64,000 nt of DNA, taken from assembly GCA_031292355.1 (NCBI GenBank), contig JARLHI010000048.1, positions 1-64,000 of the forward strand, given 5' to 3'. This stretch comes from Candidatus Obscuribacterales bacterium (lineage in GTDB: Bacteria > Cyanobacteriota > Vampirovibrionia > Obscuribacterales > Obscuribacteraceae). This document shows, piece by piece, positions 17,177 through 25,748 of the stretch (the stretch's first letter is position 1; every line of letters begins with the position of its first letter). A model generated the notes under the pieces. The model made no database searches and was not told where the DNA came from. It saw only the letters and a program-made list of their open reading frames with translations. A program made the translations under genes and the position numbers.

Positions 17177-18382
17177 ATGTGGAAAACTCTCTGGAATGAG
17201 GCTCGAATAGCCGCCGCGCAAGACGATTTCGAATCTGCAGCCGAGCTTTTCACGCGCTCACTATTTGAAGCACAAAGGTCACAGCAAGCCGGTGTACCGG
17301 AATTTGACAATTTTCTCAAAGAAAGAAACGAGTTTTACAGGGCCTATTCAAAGAAAAGCAAAAACGCAGGCCAAACAATTCAAAATATGGAGGCTCTGCC
17401 ACGGAGCCCAAATACCAATTTAGCGGGAAACGATGACTTTACTATTTGGAAACTATGCAGTCAATGCGGAAAGTCATTGAAGTTTTGCGGCTGCAGGTCG
17501 CTACTTAAATACGAATCCAAACCGCCAGCGCAGATCGAACCTGGCGATATGATTGCAAAAAAATATCAAATTGTTCGGGACCTTGGTGTCGGTGGCATGG
17601 CTGTCGTTTATTTAGTGCGCGATGCTTCCGACAGACTTTTTGCCATGAAAATTTTGAACAGCTCTTTTGTGGAAGAAAGTGAAGCCAGTGAACGCTTCGA
17701 GCGCGAAGCCAGGGTGATTCGAAAAATGCGTCATCCAAGAATAATCTCAGTCTTTGATTTTGGCCGAACTTCTGATGGACGCTCTTTCTATGTCATGGAA
17801 TTTGTTGAAGGCGAAAGTTTGCTGTCTCTGCTTGAGCGCGAAGTACGACTAAACGCAGCAGATACATGCAAAGTTGGCTTACAAATCTGCGATGCGATGG
17901 CACATGCGCATAATCTAGGCATCATCCATCGTGATTTGAAACCCAGTAATATCATCCTTTTATCTGGAGACAAGGAAAATCCAGAAGTAAAAATAGTCGA
18001 TTTTGGCATCGCCAAACTTAATCAAAGTTGGGACCAGATTGAATCACGCCTTACTCAGGAAGGGCAGATACTGGGCAGTCCAGCTTATATGAGTCCAGAA
18101 CAATGCCTTGGCGATGAAATAGATCACCGCTCAGACATTTACAGCATCGGCTGCGTGATGTATCAACTACTTTGCGGCACACCACCATTTTGGGCGGAAC
18201 ATTCTCTTGCATTATTGTATAAACAAGTCAATGAAGAACCACCATCGGCAATACCTTTGCAGCAAGAAGCAATTTCTGCGAAATTGGAAAAGATCGTTCT
18301 AAAGACTCTTCAAAAAGATCCAAACGAACGCTATCAATCGATGCTCGCGATGGAGTCAGATTTGCTGGAATGCGTACCATGA
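17177..18382 (+). CDS. Soluble Ser/Thr protein kinase with N-terminal TPR-like helix and Zn-ribbon
   Basis: A 401-residue Hanks-type kinase. Residues 1-60 resemble a TPR helix pair (ARIAAAQDDFESAAELFTRSL). Residues 94-107 hold CSQCGKSLKFCGCRS, a CxxC...CxC zinc-knuckle-like motif. The kinase domain, about 128-395, is complete: LGVGGMAVVYLVRD glycine loop, FAMKIL with Lys158, HRDLKPSNI with Asp253, VDFGIAKL and GSPAYMSPEQC. No membrane segment follows, unlike the two kinases downstream, so it acts in the cytosol. It converges on the TauE-like gene 11 bases away. The substrates are unknown. Confidence 0.92.
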   Translation: MWKTLWNEARIAAAQDDFESAAELFTRSLFEAQRSQQAGVPEFDNFLKERNEFYRAYSKKSKNAGQTIQNMEALPRSPNTNLAGNDDFTIWKLCSQCGKSLKFCGCRSLLKYESKPPAQIEPGDMIAKKYQIVRDLGVGGMAVVYLVRDASDRLFAMKILNSSFVEESEASERFEREARVIRKMRHPRIISVFDFGRTSDGRSFYVMEFVEGESLLSLLEREVRLNAADTCKVGLQICDAMAHAHNLGIIHRDLKPSNIILLSGDKENPEVKIVDFGIAKLNQSWDQIESRLTQEGQILGSPAYMSPEQCLGDEIDHRSDIYSIGCVMYQLLCGTPPFWAEHSLALLYKQVNEEPPSAIPLQQEAISAKLEKIVLKTLQKDPNERYQSMLAMESDLLECVP

Positions 18383-18393
18383 CCAGCTAATTT

Positions 18394-19134
18394 TCACCTG
18401 GTAAGTATTAGTTTTAAAGCAGCAACAATCAAAACTATACCGAGCAACTTTTGTAGAAGCCTGGGCGAAAGTCGCTTAATACCTAATTCACTGCCAACTA
18501 TTCCACCGACAGCTACAGCTAGGAGCCAGATGGGAATTTCAGGAGGTAAGTAGTGCAGTCGAGAGAAATTGCCGGCAAGGCCCGATATCGAATTGACTAG
18601 AATAAAGGCAGCGGATATTCCCGACGTGGTGCGCGTATTTGCCCAGCCAAGAAATATCAAAACTGGTGATAGGAAGATACCACCACCGGTGCCTGTTAGA
18701 CCGGAAATCAGCCCCAGAATTGCACCAATTAAAAGCGAGCCCCAGATACTCGAGTCTTTGAGTTGCTGTTCATTTAGGGCCGCACCCGACAGCAGTCTGT
18801 ATGAGGCAAAAAGAAGCACCAGCGCAACGGCAATTCTGTATCCGGTAAAAGGCAGCGTTATTGCGCCTCCCAGAAAAGCAAAGGGAACAGAACTTAAAGC
18901 AAGCGGCCAGAATACTTTTAAAGAGAAGTTGCCTGAGCGAATAAAGCGAAAACTGACTATTGAGGATACCAAAATATTGAGAGTGAGCGCAATTGGCTTC
19001 ATGCTTTCGTTAGGCACACTAAAAAGCGCAAGCACGGCAAGATAGCCAGATGCGCCAGCATGCCCGACAACTGCATACAAAAGTGCCGTGACCAGAAGAG
19101 CGATTGCTATGCCGAAAGTGCGAAAAGCGTCCAT
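18394..19134 (-). CDS. TauE/SafE-family membrane transporter
   Basis: About 246 residues from ATG 19134; a TTG at 19155 would add 7 hydrophilic residues. There are seven to eight hydrophobic segments and the duplicated TauE/SafE layout. The first half has VVGHAGASGYLAVLALFSVPNESMKPIALTLNI and the second has GAILGLISGLTGTGGGIFLSPVLIFLGWANTRTTSGISAAFILVNSISGL. Family members export sulfite, organosulfonates or related anions across the inner membrane. No sulfur-metabolism genes are nearby, so the substrate is open. Confidence 0.88.
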   Translation of the reverse strand: MDAFRTFGIAIALLVTALLYAVVGHAGASGYLAVLALFSVPNESMKPIALTLNILVSSIVSFRFIRSGNFSLKVFWPLALSSVPFAFLGGAITLPFTGYRIAVALVLLFASYRLLSGAALNEQQLKDSSIWGSLLIGAILGLISGLTGTGGGIFLSPVLIFLGWANTRTTSGISAAFILVNSISGLAGNFSRLHYLPPEIPIWLLAVAVGGIVGSELGIKRLSPRLLQKLLGIVLIVAALKLILTR

Positions 19135-19220
19135 CAAAAAGTTGTCGCAAAACAACCGGTAACTGATAAAGTGACCACAGTTTACAGCATCCTCACGGTT
19201 CGACTGGGTACAAAGTCAAT

Positions 19221-21356
19221 ATGAATGAAGGCTTTGATGAAACGATGAAAAGCCGGACCAGGGCGAACGCAGGAGCCCTGGATATCTTTGTCCAGGGTCA
19301 GGTTGTTGCGGGCAAATTCAAAGTGATCTCGAAGCTGGGCTCCGGCGGAATGGGCACTGTTTATCGAGTTGAGCAAATCTTCTTAGAAAAGGAATTCGCT
19401 CTCAAAACGATGGACCACCGCACCGGCTCTGAAGTGATGATTCAACGGTTCCAGCTAGAGGCAAAGGCCGCATTTTCTTTGAACCACCCGAATCTGGTTA
19501 AAGTTCACGATTACGGCATTCTCGATAATGGCAACCCATATCTGGTTATGGACTTTATCAACGGAATGACATTTGCAGAATATCTCAAACAGCATGGCAC
19601 TCTACCGATCGAGTATGTTGCGCCACTATTTGCGCAGGCTTGTTTTGGTTTAATGGCCGCGCACGAGCAAAGTGTCGTTCACCGCGACATCAAACCGGCC
19701 AATCTGATGTTAGTTAATGACGTCAGTCTTGACGCTGAAGGAAGTGTCAAACTAGTGGACTTCGGCATTGCCAAGCTTGTCAATCGCGAAGAGGGAGAAA
19801 TACAAGCCTTAACGCGTACCGGTGAAATTTTCGGCAGCCCACTCTACATGAGTCCAGAGCAATGCTCTAGTGGAATTGTCGATCATCGCTCTGACATTTA
19901 TTCACTCGGGTGCGTCCTATTCGAAATGCTAACGGGCACGCCACCACATATGGGGCAAAATGCCTTGAAAACGATGCTGTTGCATCAAGCCGGGGAGACA
20001 CCAACCCTCAAAGAAGCGTCGTTAGGAAAAGATTTCCCCGAAGACCTCGAACGCATCGTCGCAAAAATGCTGCGCAAATATCCAGAGCAGAGATATCAAA
20101 ACACCGGTCTGGTGGCACGTGACCTAACCTTGCTCGGCAGTGAAAATCGCGTCACGCTTCGACCGCCTCGCCCTGCTCGAAAACCACAAACGGTGCCCGT
20201 CAAAGTAATCTCAATGACATCGACCAGGTTGTACACATTTTTCGCTTTGACATTTTTTCTGGCAGCGCTGCTAGCAGGCTCAGCTGTGTATTTTATACGC
20301 ATTGCACAAACACCGTTGCCTCCCACTGCTAATGCCGTTGCCAAATTACCTGCGGCAACGAGCGTCCAGAAAACTACCACCATTGGGGAACTATACCCAT
20401 CGCCACAAGCGGAATCAAAATTGGCTTTCTCGAAAACTGAGACGACAGCAAAGATGTTCGAAAGACTGCCTCCAATCCAGGAAGAAGATGTCACCATAGA
20501 AAAAAAACTTCAGCATGTGTATCGGTTTCCTACCATCAGCGTAGGCGATCTCTGTTATTACAAATCTCCGCTCGACTTCGGGGAGGTAATTCAACCGGCA
20601 AGAGGAACTGTGCACATCCCAGTCGATACGCCTATTGGCATAAAGATAAGTGGTCTAACTGCGATACCGATGCTCGAGTCTCCGATGATATTCAAAAAAA
20701 TTCCGGGTAAAGACTTTAAGAGTTTGTTTTTCAGTTATCCGATAGATACAGTAAGCCTGACTGAAGAGCAATCGCCGGCGGTGATTGAGAAAAATGTCAC
20801 GGCGGCTCTGCAAAACTTAAATGGCTGGACAAATATAGAGGCCATCCACATAAAGGCTTGCCCTCTTAATCAAGATATGTTCGATGTATTCAATAACTTC
20901 AAAAAATTACACTCTCTCACCATTGACCGATGCAAACTAGACACAAAGCTCTTGGCTAAGCAAGCTTTTCTTTCGAGACTTACAGATTTTTGTCTTGAGA
21001 CCTGTCAATACGAGGACAACTCATTTATCAACAAACTTGGTCGCTCATCCGTTTTGCAACGTTTAGTTGTAGACGGTCCGATTTCAATTACAAATTTGCA
21101 AGATCTAAAGCATTGTCCCAAACTCATCACCCTTCAAATCGGTGAACCGCAAATCAATGACGGTGACATTACCGAGATTTGCGGTATGAAACAGCTCCGA
21201 AATCTCTATCTGTATCACATGGTCTTGAGCGAAAGGCAAATCAAGATGATCGCTGAATGTAAGTGGCTTAGACAAATATCGCTATCTAAGTCTATTTATG
21301 GTGACAATGCTGACAAAGTAAAGGCACTTGATTCAAGAATCATATTTGCAGAATAA
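19221..21356 (+). CDS. Receptor-like Ser/Thr kinase with LRR-like ectodomain (first of tandem pair)
   Basis: 711 residues. The kinase domain spans about 30-290: ISKLGSGGMGTVYRVEQ, EFALKTMD, VVHRDIKPANLML, VKLVDFGIAKL and GSPLYMSPEQCSSG. A juxtamembrane basic stretch precedes a single membrane segment at about 335-357 (FFALTFFLAALLAGSAVYFI). The outer part, about 358-711, begins with a Pro/Thr-rich linker. It continues with a beta-like module from YRFPTISVGDL to the segment PARGTVHIPVDT, then LRR-like repeats (LNGWTNIEAIHIKACPL, NNFKKLHSLTIDRCKLD, MKQLRNLYLYHMVLS). PASTA repeats, common in this class, are absent. The ectodomain resembles the secreted proteins at 51-54 kb. The upstream TGGGTACAAAG is shared with the next gene. 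Confidence 0.93.
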   Translation: MNEGFDETMKSRTRANAGALDIFVQGQVVAGKFKVISKLGSGGMGTVYRVEQIFLEKEFALKTMDHRTGSEVMIQRFQLEAKAAFSLNHPNLVKVHDYGILDNGNPYLVMDFINGMTFAEYLKQHGTLPIEYVAPLFAQACFGLMAAHEQSVVHRDIKPANLMLVNDVSLDAEGSVKLVDFGIAKLVNREEGEIQALTRTGEIFGSPLYMSPEQCSSGIVDHRSDIYSLGCVLFEMLTGTPPHMGQNALKTMLLHQAGETPTLKEASLGKDFPEDLERIVAKMLRKYPEQRYQNTGLVARDLTLLGSENRVTLRPPRPARKPQTVPVKVISMTSTRLYTFFALTFFLAALLAGSAVYFIRIAQTPLPPTANAVAKLPAATSVQKTTTIGELYPSPQAESKLAFSKTETTAKMFERLPPIQEEDVTIEKKLQHVYRFPTISVGDLCYYKSPLDFGEVIQPARGTVHIPVDTPIGIKISGLTAIPMLESPMIFKKIPGKDFKSLFFSYPIDTVSLTEEQSPAVIEKNVTAALQNLNGWTNIEAIHIKACPLNQDMFDVFNNFKKLHSLTIDRCKLDTKLLAKQAFLSRLTDFCLETCQYEDNSFINKLGRSSVLQRLVVDGPISITNLQDLKHCPKLITLQIGEPQINDGDITEICGMKQLRNLYLYHMVLSERQIKMIAECKWLRQISLSKSIYGDNADKVKALDSRIIFAE

Positions 21357-21392
21357 AAAAACTCCTGACCACCCAGTGGGTACAAAGTTAGT

Positions 21393-23519
21393 ATGAACGA
21401 AGGCTTCGATGAAACGATCAAGAGCAGGTCCGGACTCACCACAGGACACGAGGAGGCATTTGCTGCTGGGCAAGTCATTGGCGGCAAATTTAAAGTTATC
21501 TCGCGCCTTGGATCGGGTGGTATGGGCACGGTTTACAGAGTTGAGCAAATTTTCTTGAAAAAAGAATTCGCTCTCAAAACGATGGACCGCAGCACCGGTT
21601 CCGACGTGATGATTCAACGATTTCAGCAAGAGGCGAAAGCCGCATTTTCATTGAACCACCCTAATCTGGTTAAAGTTCACGACTATGGCATTCTCGACAA
21701 TGGCAACCCATACCTTGTTATGGATTTTATCGACGGGGTCACGTTTGCCGAATATCTCAAAGAACACGGTCCATTGCCAATTGAATCGGTTGCTCCATTA
21801 TTCGTTCAAGCCTGTTTCGGTTTAATGGCAGCCCATGAGCAAAGTGTCGTGCACCGTGATATCAAACCGGCCAATCTGATGTTGCTTAATGACGTCAGAC
21901 TCGACTCTGAAGGAAGTGTCAAACTCGTGGACTTTGGTATCGCCAAACTTGTCAATCGAGAAGATGGGGAAATACAAGCCCTTACACGCACTGGAGAAAT
22001 CTTTGGCAGTCCTCTGTACATGAGTCCAGAGCAATGTTCAAGTGGCACAGTTGACCACCGATCAGACATTTATTCACTGGGATGCGTTTTATTTGAAATG
22101 CTAACAGGCACGCCACCGCATATGGGGCAAAATGCCCTGAAAACCATGCTCTTGCATCAAGCAGGAGAAACGCCAACACTTAAAGAAGCGTCGTTGGGAA
22201 AAGATTTTCCTGAATCACTTGAACGCATAGTAGCTAAAATGTTGCGCAAATATCCAGAGCAAAGGTATCAGAACGTAGGTCTGGTGGCACACGATCTAAC
22301 TGTGCTCGGCAGCGAAAATCGTCCCACTCTCCGACCTACTCGCACAGCTCAGAAACCACAAGCGGTGCCCACCAAAGTAGTCTCGATGACATCAACGAGG
22401 CTTTATACATTACTTGCTTTGACAGCTGTTCTGGCCGCGGTTCTAGCTGGCTCGGCTGTTTATTTTATGAGCATTGGGCATTCAAAATCGAATTCCGCTG
22501 TAAAGCCGCCGGTGCCTGAAAACGTTCAAAAAACTGTCACGACCGGTGAGGTATTCCCCTCACCACAAAAGGAAGAAATTGTTTCTCAGACAGAAAGGAA
22601 TGCAAAGGCACTGGAAACGGTGCCTCCGATTGAAGAGATCGACGTCACTGTAAACGGCAGACAGCTGCACAAGTTTTCATTTCCAGAAATAGGCCTTGGC
22701 GAGATATTTTATCGAAGACAGTCTGATTCTAATGAGGTCTATCTACCTGCTCGCGGAACTGTATATGCACCAGTCGATACGCCTCTGGGTTTGAAAGTAA
22801 GCGGACTTGAAAGTGTCGCAATGTTCAAATCTCCGTCGATATTCAAAAAAATTCCAGGAAAAGACTTCCAGAAACTTATGTTTGAAATGCCGACAGATCC
22901 GAAGAGCGAAGAGGCAATGGGAGAGGAGCAACCGGAAGCAGTCGTGGAAAAAACTGTCGCTACTGCACTGCAACAATTAAATGGCTGGACAAATTTGGAG
23001 AAAGTGGGCGTAAAATGTTGTCCTCTCAATCGAGATGCTTTAAATGCCTTAGGAAACTTCAAGAAAATGCGCGTCTTGAGCCTCGAGCATTGCAAACTAG
23101 ACCCGAAAATCTTAGCCAAGCAAGCTTTTCTTTCAAAGTTAATGCGTTTCAATGTTCAGAAATGTCAGTTCGACAACAACCCAGTGATCAGTCAACTCGG
23201 CGGCTCGCTTGTTTTGGAGAGGTTGACTGTGGAGGGGCCGATTTCCACTGACAGCCTGCACAAACTGCAACGCTGCCCTGAACTCTCACACTTGCAAATA
23301 GAGACACGACACATTGACGATGGAGCGATAGCCGAAATTTGTGGGATGAAAAAATTACAGGAGGTGGGTCTCCTTCATATGATCTTGACCGATTATCAAA
23401 TTAAAATGCTCTCTGGCTGTGCCCGGCTTAGACTGATAGCGCTATCTAAATCGCTTTATGGTGACAACGCCGACGAGATAAAAGCACTAGATCCAAGAAT
23501 CCGGTTCGTAAAGGATTAG
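21393..23519 (+). CDS. Receptor-like Ser/Thr kinase with LRR-like ectodomain (second of tandem pair)
   Basis: 708 residues, paralogous to the preceding gene along its whole length. The kinase half is nearly identical (GSGGMGTVYRVEQIFLKKEFALK, HRDIKPANLMLLNDV, DFGIAKLVNRE, GSPLYMSPEQCSSGTVDHRS). The membrane segment is LLALTAVLAAVLAGSAVYFM. The outer half has diverged much more, though FPEIGLGEIFY, PARGTVYAPVDTPLG, IFKKIPGKDF, LNGWTNLEKVGVKCCPLN and LSLEHCKLDPK remain alignable. The 36-base gap and copied leader indicate tandem duplication. The pattern suggests a conserved output domain with diversifying sensor domains. The ligand and substrate are unknown. Confidence 0.93.
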   Translation: MNEGFDETIKSRSGLTTGHEEAFAAGQVIGGKFKVISRLGSGGMGTVYRVEQIFLKKEFALKTMDRSTGSDVMIQRFQQEAKAAFSLNHPNLVKVHDYGILDNGNPYLVMDFIDGVTFAEYLKEHGPLPIESVAPLFVQACFGLMAAHEQSVVHRDIKPANLMLLNDVRLDSEGSVKLVDFGIAKLVNREDGEIQALTRTGEIFGSPLYMSPEQCSSGTVDHRSDIYSLGCVLFEMLTGTPPHMGQNALKTMLLHQAGETPTLKEASLGKDFPESLERIVAKMLRKYPEQRYQNVGLVAHDLTVLGSENRPTLRPTRTAQKPQAVPTKVVSMTSTRLYTLLALTAVLAAVLAGSAVYFMSIGHSKSNSAVKPPVPENVQKTVTTGEVFPSPQKEEIVSQTERNAKALETVPPIEEIDVTVNGRQLHKFSFPEIGLGEIFYRRQSDSNEVYLPARGTVYAPVDTPLGLKVSGLESVAMFKSPSIFKKIPGKDFQKLMFEMPTDPKSEEAMGEEQPEAVVEKTVATALQQLNGWTNLEKVGVKCCPLNRDALNALGNFKKMRVLSLEHCKLDPKILAKQAFLSKLMRFNVQKCQFDNNPVISQLGGSLVLERLTVEGPISTDSLHKLQRCPELSHLQIETRHIDDGAIAEICGMKKLQEVGLLHMILTDYQIKMLSGCARLRLIALSKSLYGDNADEIKALDPRIRFVKD

Positions 23520-23539
23520 TAGTGTTCGCAGTGCAGCTC

Positions 23540-23600
23540 ACGCCACCGCATATGGTCGAAATGCATTAAAGGAGATGCTGCCCCACGAATCGAGCAAGTT
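23540..23600 (+). pseudogene. Decayed fragment of a third kinase copy
   Basis: The stretch starting ACGCCACCGCATATGG is identical for 16 bases to the TPPHMG-coding site of the kinase genes. It continues as a recognisable copy of the NALKTMLLHQ region (GRNALKEMLPHE) after a one-base deletion. It lies 20 bases after the second kinase stop. It encodes no full domain and is best read as a relic of another tandem copy. Confidence 0.5.
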
Positions 23601-23641
23601 TACAATCTGACGCCTGTGAGACAATTGACAGAGTTGGGCGT

Positions 23642-24343
23642 ATGGAGTCGCCGTCAATGTCAGATGCAAATGCTAAAGACCATAGCGACCGCCAGGCGTC
23701 ACAGCAGCCAGAAAAGCAAGTTTTGAATACACCGGAAGGGCAGCAAGTAAGAAATGCCAGCGGCGAGACCTTTAAGTCAACTGAAGCAAGTCGAACAAAT
23801 GCCAGTGATGGCTCGTTGCGTGACCGCACAAAATCAGTAACCGAGCAAGATGACAGCGTGCAAATACTGGGCATGGCCGGAATTGTCGCTTCTAGGAAAA
23901 ACAGATTGTCGGAAAAAGATCTGACTGCAAAAGATCCGGACGCTAGAAGCATAGATATAAGAGAGCTTTTAGCCAAGCCTGAAAAAGAGGCCCACGCGTT
24001 GGTTGAGGAGTTTGGGCGAGTGACAAACATGCCAGCCGGTCCTCACCGCGATGCAGCTTTAGTCGCGGTTCAGCAACTCGCCGACAAAACTTACGGACGT
24101 GGAGAGTATGCAAGCAAAGGACTAGCTGGAGATGCCGAACTTAGTAGCAACCGTCCAATTCAAGACTACCAATACCAAGTCACCAAACAAGAAAAGGGCA
24201 GAGTCAAAGCATTAGAAACCGGTGTGGCATATGAGGTCGACAAACCGGCGCCACTGACAGAACAGAACTTGTTTGAAAGAATCGGAGCATTGCCCCTAGA
24301 CCAGCAAGCGCAAGTGATAGGAGCTGCAGTCAAAGCCCGCTAG
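23642..24343 (+). CDS. Unrecognised hydrophilic protein; possible toxin N-terminal part
   Basis: 233 residues that I do not recognise. The first about 110 are low-complexity, rich in Ser, Asp, Gln and Lys, with no signal peptide. Residues about 115-170 (DIRELLAKPEKEAHALVEEFGRVTN to AVQQLADKTYGRGEY) look helical, and the end (LTEQNLFERIGALPLDQQAQVIGAAVKAR) is a helical pair. Just beyond the stop another frame stays open (24277-24570) and encodes a small domain. Two paralogous immunity-like genes follow, so this could be the front half of a polymorphic toxin broken by a frameshift. That reading is inference. Confidence 0.55.
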   Translation: MESPSMSDANAKDHSDRQASQQPEKQVLNTPEGQQVRNASGETFKSTEASRTNASDGSLRDRTKSVTEQDDSVQILGMAGIVASRKNRLSEKDLTAKDPDARSIDIRELLAKPEKEAHALVEEFGRVTNMPAGPHRDAALVAVQQLADKTYGRGEYASKGLAGDAELSSNRPIQDYQYQVTKQEKGRVKALETGVAYEVDKPAPLTEQNLFERIGALPLDQQAQVIGAAVKAR

Positions 24344-24345
24344 TA

Positions 24346-24570
24346 ACAACCGAGGTTAGTTACGCGAAGCAGGTGCTTGGAAAATGGGGCAATCTAGGTA
24401 CTTCCAGAGTAGATATTGCCATTGGTGAAAAAGATAAACCGATAACTATCATCTGTCTCAAAACGCTAAAAGGCTTGCCATCTGCCCAACAAGAGCGCGG
24501 CTGGGTAAAAAATGTTCCTAGATTTCCAGATGGTTCAGTAATTCCCAGACTTTATCTGAAAGTAGAATAA
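24346..24570 (+). pseudogene. Orphan C-terminal domain, probably detached toxin tip
   Basis: The frame encodes VTTEVSYAKQVLGKWGNLG and a compact beta-rich stretch ending FPDGSVIPRLYLKVE. It is open from 24277, overlapping the end of the preceding gene in another frame. The only internal start is a GTG at 24373 in the middle of the conserved-looking part, without a ribosome site. A single-base frameshift in 24277-24343 would join it to the preceding gene. It ends 17 bases before an immunity-like gene. The family is not recognised. Confidence 0.4.
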
Positions 24571-24587
24571 TCGGCACCAATAGGACA

Positions 24588-25010
24588 ATGTCAGAACAAG
24601 ATAATATCGATGGCGGGATTAAGTTGGAATTAGAAATTACCCTCCCGGTTGTAGTTGTGAACACGCTTTTCATTTCTCGAGATCTTAAGCTTATTGAAGA
24701 GCTCGTTTTAGATCCTAAACTTGAACCCAGATTCAACGCCCTTAGCACGTATCTTGTGTGGATGGATGAGCTTCCATCTGGTATTTCTGCTGATGGTTCG
24801 GACGTTTTGTCTAGTCTTTGGAGTGCTCGTTCTTTGTTTCATAGAGGGATCAGCTTCGCTGATCATCCGATAAACCCCGAGTTTAGTCGTCGAGTGTGGG
24901 AGCAAGCGCTCAAAGAAATACCAGGATGGCCTGGATTTCAAAGACTAAAGTTGAGCGAGAAAGATAAGAGTTACTTTGAGGAAATGATAGGAAAAGAAAA
25001 TCCATTTTGA
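24588..25010 (+). CDS. Immunity-like small protein, copy 1
   Basis: 140 residues, cytosolic and acidic. It shares a clear core with the gene at 25101: (N/R)DLKLIE.LV..P.LE, then W.DE, L..LW.ARS..HR, the segment near F..R.WE.ALK, and WPGF.RL.L.EKD. Such small single-domain proteins in tandem, next to orphan toxin-like C-termini, are typical of immunity genes in polymorphic toxin loci. No named family was recognised, so the role is inferred from arrangement. The first about 25 residues (before NTLFISRDL) are not shared with the paralogue. Confidence 0.6.
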   Translation: MSEQDNIDGGIKLELEITLPVVVVNTLFISRDLKLIEELVLDPKLEPRFNALSTYLVWMDELPSGISADGSDVLSSLWSARSLFHRGISFADHPINPEFSRRVWEQALKEIPGWPGFQRLKLSEKDKSYFEEMIGKENPF

Positions 25011-25017
25011 GGCGAGA

Positions 25018-25104
25018 TTGCAACTGACTCCTCGCGAAGTTCAAACACACCTTTCTGACCTTATTCCGGTCGATTTAAACCAAGGAGCGATACAAATTAA
25101 GTGA
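25018..25104 (+). pseudogene. Second orphan C-terminal fragment
   Basis: The frame reads LQLTPREVQTHLSDLIPVDL and ends GAIQIK with TGA at 25102-25104, overlapping the GTG start of the next gene by 4 bases (GTGA). It looks like the natural C-terminal end of a larger protein, with no start of its own. This repeats the pattern of fragment followed by immunity-like gene seen at 24346-25010. Confidence 0.35.
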
Positions 25105-25478
25105 GTGAAGCTATGGATTTTGAACCCGTTTTTGTTGGCAATGACCTCAAGCTTATTGAATCTTTGGTTTACAACCCGGATTTAGAGGCAGGTTACGACC
25201 ACATTAAAGCCTGTTTGGGATGGGAGGACGAGGTAATTGATGGTTTAACACCAGAAGGCTATCAAAATCTTTGTGATCTTTGGATAGCAAGATCCTTTAT
25301 CCATCGCAAGCTACCGTTTTCGAGTCATCGGTTGGACCCTTTGTATTTTGGTGACTTTTGGGAACGTGCTTTGAAGCAAGGCTTCAGCTGGCCAGGTTTT
25401 AAGAGATTGACACTGACAGAAAAGGACCAAGTTTTTTATGACAAAATGAGAGTTGAAACAGCCGATTTTTTGGCTTAG
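25101..25478 (+). CDS. Immunity-like small protein, copy 2
   Basis: 125 residues starting at GTG 25101, overlapping the end of the upstream fragment. It is paralogous to the gene at 24588: NDLKLIESLVYNPDLEAGYD, LGWEDEV, LCDLWIARSFIHRKL, FWERALKQGFSWPGFKRLTL. Aromatic residues and charged pairs are conserved between copies while loops differ, as expected for immunity proteins matched to different toxin tips. No enzyme motif is present. The downstream 270 bases contain no credible gene. Confidence 0.6.
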   Translation: MSEAMDFEPVFVGNDLKLIESLVYNPDLEAGYDHIKACLGWEDEVIDGLTPEGYQNLCDLWIARSFIHRKLPFSSHRLDPLYFGDFWERALKQGFSWPGFKRLTLTEKDQVFYDKMRVETADFLA

Positions 25479-25748
25479 CAAGAGGCAAGATGCCAGCAGA
25501 TCGACTACCCCTCAAAGGTTGCTTAGAACCATCAGCATATCGAAATCGGCACAAACAGACGCTCTAACACATTGCTGGTGATACTTTTTGCATTGGTATT
25601 ACTGCGCATTGGAAGGGAAAGATCAGTCAGCACCCCGATCATAGTTACAAATGCAAGTGCTCCTGTTCGGTTTTTCGTGGATGATTCTCAAACAACATCC
25701 TTGAGTTGCGAGGACTCTTATCGACCTACCTTAGACAAATTTCGTCTC

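Noticed and set aside
25479-25748. Possible small membrane protein (frame 25572-25790) after the second immunity-like gene
   Set aside because: It runs into the end of the convergent YfhO-like gene, has no ribosome site and only one short hydrophobic stretch at a TTG start. Neighbouring frames also read as scraps, so decayed DNA is more likely.
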